A DNA stretch of 64,000 nt, taken from Merluccius polli (lineage: Eukaryota; Chordata; Actinopteri; Gadiformes; Merlucciidae). Under the pieces are notes generated by a model. The model saw nothing but the letters and a program-made list of their open reading frames with translations. It was not told where the DNA came from and ran no database searches. Position numbers and translations under genes: made by a program. Numbering within the stretch: the first letter of the stretch is position 1; every line of letters begins with the position of its first letter. The DNA lies in NCBI GenBank assembly GCA_030340625.1, contig JAOPHQ010002019.1, positions 141,192 through 205,191 on the forward strand. Direction: 5' to 3'. This document shows, piece by piece, positions 57,520-64,000 of this stretch.

Positions 57520-57686
57520 GTTAGGGTTAGGTTGTGGGTTAGGGATGGGGATTAGGGTTGGGGTTAGGGATAAGGGTTAGGGGTGGGGGTTAGGGTTAGG
57601 GGTTAAGGTTAGGGTTGGGGGTTAGGGATGGGGGTTAGGGTTAGGAATTAGGGTTGGGTTAGGGTTAGGGTTAGGGTTAGGGTTAG
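57520..57686 (+). repeat. Module G plus short TTAGGG, copy 5, at the exit to E
   Basis: Variant order kept. The pure tract joins E at GGTTAGGAGCCGATTT, whereas E1-E3 join at GGGTTTGGAGCCG, so this exit breakpoint is independent or has been altered by a few bases. Confidence 0.92.
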
Positions 57687-58655
57687 GAGCCGATTTAACA
57701 TGGGTTTGTATAGCCGATTTGGAAAGCCCAAATTCACCCCCACCGTACACTGTCCATTTTGGAATTTTTGTCTAAGTGCCACCATTGAACATATGTAGAT
57801 TCGGAACTTGGAAGTTGGAATCTGGAAGTTGTAAATGGAAGTTGGAAGATGGAAGATGGAAGTTGGAAGCTGAATTTGGAATTTGGAAAATCGAACTCCC
57901 ATGCAAAAGGGGGGCACCACTGAGTCGAAAAAAATGAATGTCTGGATTTGGAAGTAAAATTCGGAAAACTCTAGGGGCAGTAGTGTACCATGTAAAAATT
58001 AAACATCAGCGATTTGGAAGCTAATTCAAAATGTATTCATACACTCAGCAATCGGTTCATGTCTACAATTTGGAAGTTGGAAGTAGCTATATGTGTCCTG
58101 AAGTTGGAAGTTGTCATTTTTGTCAGAGTGTCACCATTGAACATGTGTAGATTTGGAAGTTGGAAGTAGAAATGTCCTGAAGTTGGAAGTTGTCATTTTT
58201 GTCAGAGTGTCACCATTGAACAACACTGTTATCAGGAATGCCATTTTTTTCTCTACATATTTTGTCGTTAACCATCTAACACAAACTCAGTGATAAGACT
58301 TAGTGAACTGTAGTACTGACACTTGAACAACAATCTATAAAAGTTGAAAGAACAAAAACTTTGTACAAACAAAAGTCTGACAATGCACTCACACATTTAA
58401 CAATTGTCAAGATTGTTGCGTTAACGAAAAAAACATGAAAAGAAAATCCAGTGACTATAACAACCAACAAAAGACACCAATAAATACCCAGTGTTTAAAC
58501 ATCTAGGAGTCCCTATCTGACACTCCCGTTATTTCCCATTTTTTGCATACACAACAAAAATAACAAAAGCATAAATATAAAACAATCTTCTTTATAATCC
58601 ATTTCAAAAAAACATAAATAAATACAAAATTACTAAAACCATTCTTGCTGTTAGT
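57687..58655 (+). other. Module E, copy 4
   Basis: Like copy 2, with the extra roughly 40-bp AT-rich stretch (58612-58652). Small homopolymer change (GGGGGGCACC near 57910). It exits through GGAATCCCCGCTTCCAAAAG rather than the GGAATCTCCTCCAAAAGG of copies 1 to 3. Confidence 0.78.
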
Positions 58656-59161
58656 ATAAAAATTTAACATGTGAAGTTGGAAGTTGGAATCCCCGCTTCC
58701 AAAAGGAGAGGGGTTACCGAATCTGGAAGTGAAAACCATTCCATAATGAAACAACAGAAATGCCCCAAAATAAGACACTGGGCTATTTCAGGGATGGCGA
58801 ACACGCCTGCAGAGTCCAATTTAACTTTTCGTTTCGCAAAGTGTTCCAAATTTGATTTCTATATCAAGAACTAGTGCCATCTCTTGATGACGACATATGC
58901 TGGGAAGAGCTCATTCAGACCTTTCCAAAACACTTGGCCTCATGCCTCTAGGCCTTTCTTTCACAAAGTTATAAGGGTTCAAAGTTTGACCTACCCAATC
59001 TGGAAGTGTCTACCGTTCCACAATGAAAAGACAGAAATGCCCCAAAATAAGACTCTGGGCTATTTTAGGGATGGTGAACACGCCTGCAGAGGAAATGGCT
59101 CCTTTTCAGAACTCAGTCATCGTTTAGCCCCGCTTCCAAAAAGGAGAGGGGTACCGAATCT

Positions 59162-59560
59162 GGAAGTTGGAAGTTCTGTCAGAGTGTCACCATTGAACAT
59201 ATGTAGATTTGGAAGTTGGAAGTTGGTTCTGGAAGCTGGAAATGGAAGTTGGAAGCTGGAAATGGAAGTTGGAAGTTGCAATCTGGAAGTTGTCACCATT
59301 GAACATATGTAGATTTGGAAGTTGGAAGTTTTGTCAGAGTGTCACCATTGAACATATGTAGATTTGGAAGTTGGAAGTTTTGTCAGAGTGTCACCATTGA
59401 ACATATGTAGATTTGGAAGTTGGAAGTTGTGTCAGAGTGTCACCATTGAACATATGTAGATTTGGAAGTTGGAAGTAGGTAAATGTTCTGAAGTTGGAAT
59501 TTTTGTCAGAGTGTCACCATTGAACATGTGTACATTTGGAAGTTGGAAGTTGGAATCCCC
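59162..59560 (+). repeat. Minisatellite B patch in A array 5
   Basis: Equivalent to 16794-17150. Private changes GGAAGTTGTGTCAG (about 59424) and GTGTACATTTGG (about 59528). Confidence 0.9.
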
Positions 59561-60979
59561 GCTTCCAAAAGGAGAGGGGTTACCGAATCTGGAAGTGACT
59601 ACCATTCCACAATGAAACAACAGAAATGCCCCAAAATAAGACACTGGGCTATTTCAGGGATGGCGAACATGCCTGCAGAGTCCAATTTAACTTTTCGTTT
59701 CACAAAGTGTTCCAAATGTAATTTCTATATCAAGAAATAGTGCCTTCTATTGATGATGACATGTGCTGGAAAGAGCTCATTCAGACCTTTCCAAAACACT
59801 TGGCCTCATTCGTCTAGGCCTTTCCTTCACAAAGTTATAAGGGTTCAAAGTTTGACCTTTCGGGGGAGGGGTTAGGGTTAGGGTTGGCGACCCTGAGGTC
59901 CCAGAGGGCTGAGATTCGGAGTGGAGGTCCCAGTCAGACCCTGTGAACAGCTCGTCAAGTCTCGGGGCGCTGACACCTTCCTGTCTCTTAATTGGTCTCT
60001 TGACCAAATGCTGAGCGAGAAGCACTTGGGGGCTACACTTCTGAGTAGTTCTGATGGAAAAAGTGACCTTAACAGGGAATTTTTTTTCTGTTGGGTGAAA
60101 AAGGCCGACTGTCGCATATGTCGTTCATGGGAACAAGAGGGACGCGTGTATGCGTTTTGGTAGCACTCGCTATCTCGAAAGGTCACGAAATTAGTAGGTT
60201 AGGGTTTTCCCCAATCACTTATATTGCCTTTTGGAAGCACCTTTCACCCTCTGTAAAAAGCCAAGGAAATGGTTTTTCTGTCCGAACTTGAGGTATGTTG
60301 TAGCACCAACAACCTTCTCCTTTGGCTATAAGTTTGGAGCTTCAGCCTCTTAAGATGGCAGAGCGGCACCGTTGAACGCTTCCCAAATGTCAATAGGTCA
60401 AATGAGGCCTTCCAAAATGAGTGGAGTACCCAATCTGGAAGTGAAACTAAACAAGGAATTTCTTTTTTTCTGTTGGGTGAAAAAGGCAGACTATCGCATA
60501 TGTCGTTCATGGGAACAAGATGGACACGTGAATGCGTTTTGGAACCTCTCGCTATCTCGAAAGGTCACACAATGAGCAGGTTAGCGTTTTCCCCATTCAC
60601 TTATATTGCCTTTTGGAAGCCCCTTTCACCCTCTGTAAAAAGCCAAGGAAATGGTTTTTCTGTCCGAACTTGAGGTATGTTGTAGCACCAACAACCTTCT
60701 CCTTTGGCTATAAGTTTGGAGCTTCAGCCTCTTAAGATGACAGAGCGGCACCGTTGAACGCTTCCCAAATGTCAATAGGTCAAGTGAGGCCTTCCAAAAT
60801 GAGCGGAGTACCCAATCTGGAAGTGTCTACCGTTCCACAATGAAAAGACAGAAATGCCCCAAAATAAGACTCTGGGCTATTTTAGGGATGGTGAACGCGC
60901 CTGCAGAGGAAATGGCTCCTTTTCAGAACTCAGTCATCGTTTAGCCCCGCTTCCAAAAAGGAGAGGGGTACCGAATCTG

Positions 60980-61044
60980 GAAGTTGGAAGTTCTGTCAGA
61001 GTGTCACCATTGAACATATGTATATTTGGAAGTTGGAAGTTTGA
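60980..61044 (+). repeat. Short B patch with TATATTT variant, array 5
   Basis: Same single-unit patch as at 18560, 29288 and 45985. Confidence 0.88.
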
Positions 61045-64000
61045 ATCCCCGCTTCCAAAATGAGCGGAGTACCCAATCTGGAAGTGACTACCATTCCACA
61101 ATGAAACAACAGAAATGTCCCAAAATAAGACACTGGGCTATTTCAGGGAGGGTGAACACGCCTGCAGAGGGAATGGCTCCTTTTCAGAACTCAGTCATGG
61201 TTTAGCCCCGCTTCCAAAAGGAGAGGGGTACCGAATCTGGAAGTGAAAACCATTCCACAATGAAACAATAGAAATGCCCCAAAATAAGACACTGGGCTAT
61301 TTCAGGGATGGCGAACACGCCTGCAGAGTCCAATTTAACTTTTTGTTTCGCAAAGTGTTCCAAATTTGATTTCTATATCAAGTACTAGTGCCATCTCTTG
61401 ATGACGACATATGCTGGGAAGAGCTCATTCAGACCTTTCCAAAACACTTGGCCTCATGCCTCTAGGCCTTTCTTTCACAAAGTTATAAGGGTTCAAAGTT
61501 TGACTTTTCGGGGGAGGGGTTAGGGTTAGGGTTGGCGACCCTGAGGTCGCAGAGGGCTGAGATTCGGAGTGGAGGTCCCAGTCAGACCCTGTGAACAGCT
61601 CGTCAAGTCTCGGGGCGCTGACACCTTCCTGTCTCTTAATTGGTCTCTTGCCCAAATGCTGAGCGAGAAGCACTTGGGGGTTACACTTCTGAGTAGTTCT
61701 GATGGAAAAAAGTGACCTTAACAGGGAATTTTTTTTCTGTTGGGTGAAAAAGGCCGACTGTCGCATATGTCGTTCATGGGAACAAGATGGACACGTGAAT
61801 GCGTTTTGGAACCTCTCGCTATCTCGAAAGGTCACACAATGAGCAGGTTAGCGTTTTCCCCATTCACTTATATTGCCTTTTGGAAGCACCTTTCACCCTC
61901 TGTAAAAGGCCAAAGAAAAGCTGTTTCTGTCTGAGCTTGAGGTATGTTGTAGCACCAACAACCTTCTCTTTTGGCTATAAGTTTGGAGCTTCAGCCTCTT
62001 AAGATGGCAGAGCGGCACCGTTGAACGCTTCCCAAATGTCAATAGGTCAAGTGAGGCCTTCCAAAATGAGCGGAGTACCCAATCTGGAAGTGTCTACCGT
62101 TCCACAATGAAAAGACAGAAATGCCCCAAAATAAGACACTGGGCTATTTCAGGGATGGTGAACGCGCCTGCAGAGGGAATGGCTCCTTTTCAGAACTCAG
62201 TCATGGTTTAGCCCCGCTTCCAAAAGGAGAGGGGTACCGAATCTGGAAGTGAAAACCATTCCACAATGAAACAACAGAAATGCCCCAAAATAAGACACTG
62301 GGCTATTTCAGGGATGGCGAACACGCCTGCAGAGTCCAATTTAACTTTTCGTTTTGCAAAGTGTTCCAAATTTGATTTCTATATCAAGAACTAGTGCCAT
62401 CTCTTGATGACGACATATGCTGGGAAGAGCTCATTCAGACCTTTCCAAAACACTTGGCCTCATGCCTCTAGGCCTTTCTTTCACAAAGTTATAAGGGTTC
62501 AAAGTTTGACTTTTCGGGGGAGGGGTTAGGGTTAGGGTTGGCGACCCTGAGGTCGCAGAGGGCTGAGATTCGGAGTGGAGGTCCCAGTCAGACCCTGTGA
62601 ACAGCTCGTCAAGTCTCGGGGCGCTGACACCTTCCTGTCTCTTAATTGGTCTCTTGCCCAAATGCTGAGCGAGAAGCACTTGGGGGTTACACTTCTGAGT
62701 AGTTCTGATAGAAAAAGTGACCTTAACAAGGAATTTTTTTTCTGTTGGGTGAAAAAGGCCGACTGTCGCATATGTCGTTCATGGAACAAGAGGGACGCGT
62801 GTATGCGTTTTGGTACCCTCTCGCTATCTCGAAAGGTCACGAAATTAGTAGGTTAGGGTTCCCCATTCACTTATATTGCCTTTTGGAAGCACCTTTCACC
62901 CTCTGTAAAAAGCCAAGGAAATGGTTTTTTCTGTCCAAACTTGAGGTATGTTGTAGCAGCAACAACCTTCTCCTTTGGCTATAAGTTTGGAGCTTCAGCC
63001 TCTTAAGATGGCAGAGCGGCACCGTTGAACGCTTCCCAAATGTCAATAGGTCAAATGAGGCCTTCCAAAATGAGCGGAGTACCCAATCTGGAAGTTAAAC
63101 TAAACAAGGAATTTCTTTTTTTCTGTTGGGTGAAAAGGCAGACTGTCCGCATATGTCATTCATGGGAACAAGAGGGACGCGTGTATGCATTTTGGTACCA
63201 CTCGCTATCTCGAAAGGTCACGAAATTAGTAGGGTTAGGGTTTTCCCCAATCACTTAGAATTGCCTTTTGGAAGCACCTTTCACCCTCTGTAAAAGGCCA
63301 AAGAAAAGATGTTTCTGTCTGAGCTTGAGGTATGTTGTAGCACCAACAACCTTCTCTTTTGGCTATAAGTTTGGAGCTTCAGCCTCTTAAGATGGCAGAG
63401 CGGCACCGTTGAACGCTTCCCAAATGTCAATAGGTCAAGTGAGGCCTTCCAAAAAGAGCGGAGTACCCAATCTGGAAGTGACTACCATTCCACAATGAAA
63501 CAACAGAAATGTCCCAAAATAAGACACTGGGCTATTTCAGGGAGGGTGAACGCGCCTGCAGAGGGAATGGCTCCTTTTCAGAACTCAGTCATGGTTTAGC
63601 CCCGCTTCCAAAAGGAGAGGGGTACCGAATCTGGAAGTGAAAACCATTCCACAATGAAACAACATAAATGCCCCAAAATAAGACACTGGGCTATTTCAGG
63701 GATGGCGAACACGCCTGCAGAGTCCAATTTAACTTTTCGTTTCACAAAGTGTTCCAAATGTAATTTCTATATCAAGAAATAGTGCCTTCTATTGATGATG
63801 ACATTGTGCTGGAAAGAGCTCATTCAGACCTTTCCAAAACACTTGGCCTCATTCCTCTAGGCCTTTCCTTCACAAAGTTATAAGGGTTCAAAGTTGACCT
63901 ATCGGGGGAGGGGGTTAGGGTTAGGGTTGGCGACCCCGAGGTCGCAGAGGGCTGAGATTCGGAGTGGAGGTCCCAGTCAGACCCTGTGACAAGCTTGTCA

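Larger units (their letters stand above)
58656..64000 (+). repeat. Module A tandem array, copy 5 (cut by window end)
   Basis: GGCGACCC landmarks at 59885, 61534, 62540 and 63929 (periods 1649, 1006, 1389). Minisatellite patches at 59162-59560 and 60980-61044. From 61303 to the end it tracks positions 1-2694 with no substitution that I could find, only single-base insertions and deletions. Confidence 0.92.

Overview
This is repeat-only DNA from a vertebrate, most likely a teleost fish. The vertebrate telomere hexamer TTAGGG occurs in long arrays, almost always on the + strand. Four copies of block C contain a GCAGACGCTTTTGTCCAAAG-type sequence followed by a GCGACTTAC end, which I recognise as a very common teleost interspersed repeat. 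I find no intact cellular gene, tRNA, rRNA or CRISPR array. Almost every open reading frame is a by-product of short-period repeats. The one coding remnant I consider plausible is a 51-codon exon at 54952-55107, which is frame-broken in its three sister copies. The setting is a subtelomere or a large interstitial telomeric block; a G-rich + strand would put the chromosome end to the right if the window is terminal.

The window is a higher-order repeat built from named modules. A is a 1.0-1.65 kb tandem unit, each with its own TTAGGG dimer (arrays at 1-3587, 16300-23248, 26640-33768, 43445-53147 and 58655-64000). B is a GGAAGTT-rich 49-bp minisatellite on the + strand. C is an AT-rich remnant of a mobile element. 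B' is the same minisatellite inverted. D is a roughly 250-bp block that ends in small inverted telomere repeats. E is a roughly 0.95-1.6 kb AT-rich block leading back into A. Between D and E lies a telomeric section made of F (GC-rich, CpG-rich, with a TATA box), G (degenerate telomere variants), pure TTAGGG, H, I (promoter-like) and J (356-bp satellite units separated by TTAGGG).

The order A-B-C-B'-D-[telomeric section]-E-A occurs four times. The telomeric section is about 9.3 kb in cycle 1 (6065-15352), 0.1 kb in cycle 2 (25546-25661), 5.8 kb in cycle 3 (36028-41855) and 1.7 kb in cycle 4 (55985-57686). The same D end passes through TTAGGG into F, E, H or J, so the TTAGGG tracts look like the places where modules have been exchanged.

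The most interesting layer is regulatory. D carries a near-perfect CTCF motif just before the telomeric section. F has a canonical TATA box in a CpG-rich island pointing into TTAGGG. I has a ZNF143/Staf-type site, an octamer and a TATA box in tandem, also pointing into TTAGGG. This is the layout expected of subtelomeric promoters for telomeric repeat RNA (TERRA); that reading is inference. Separately, the first 2.69 kb and the last 2.70 kb differ, as far as I could compare by eye, only by single-base insertions or deletions. That suggests either a 61.3-kb repeat period or an assembly overlap with poorly polished sequence at the right end.
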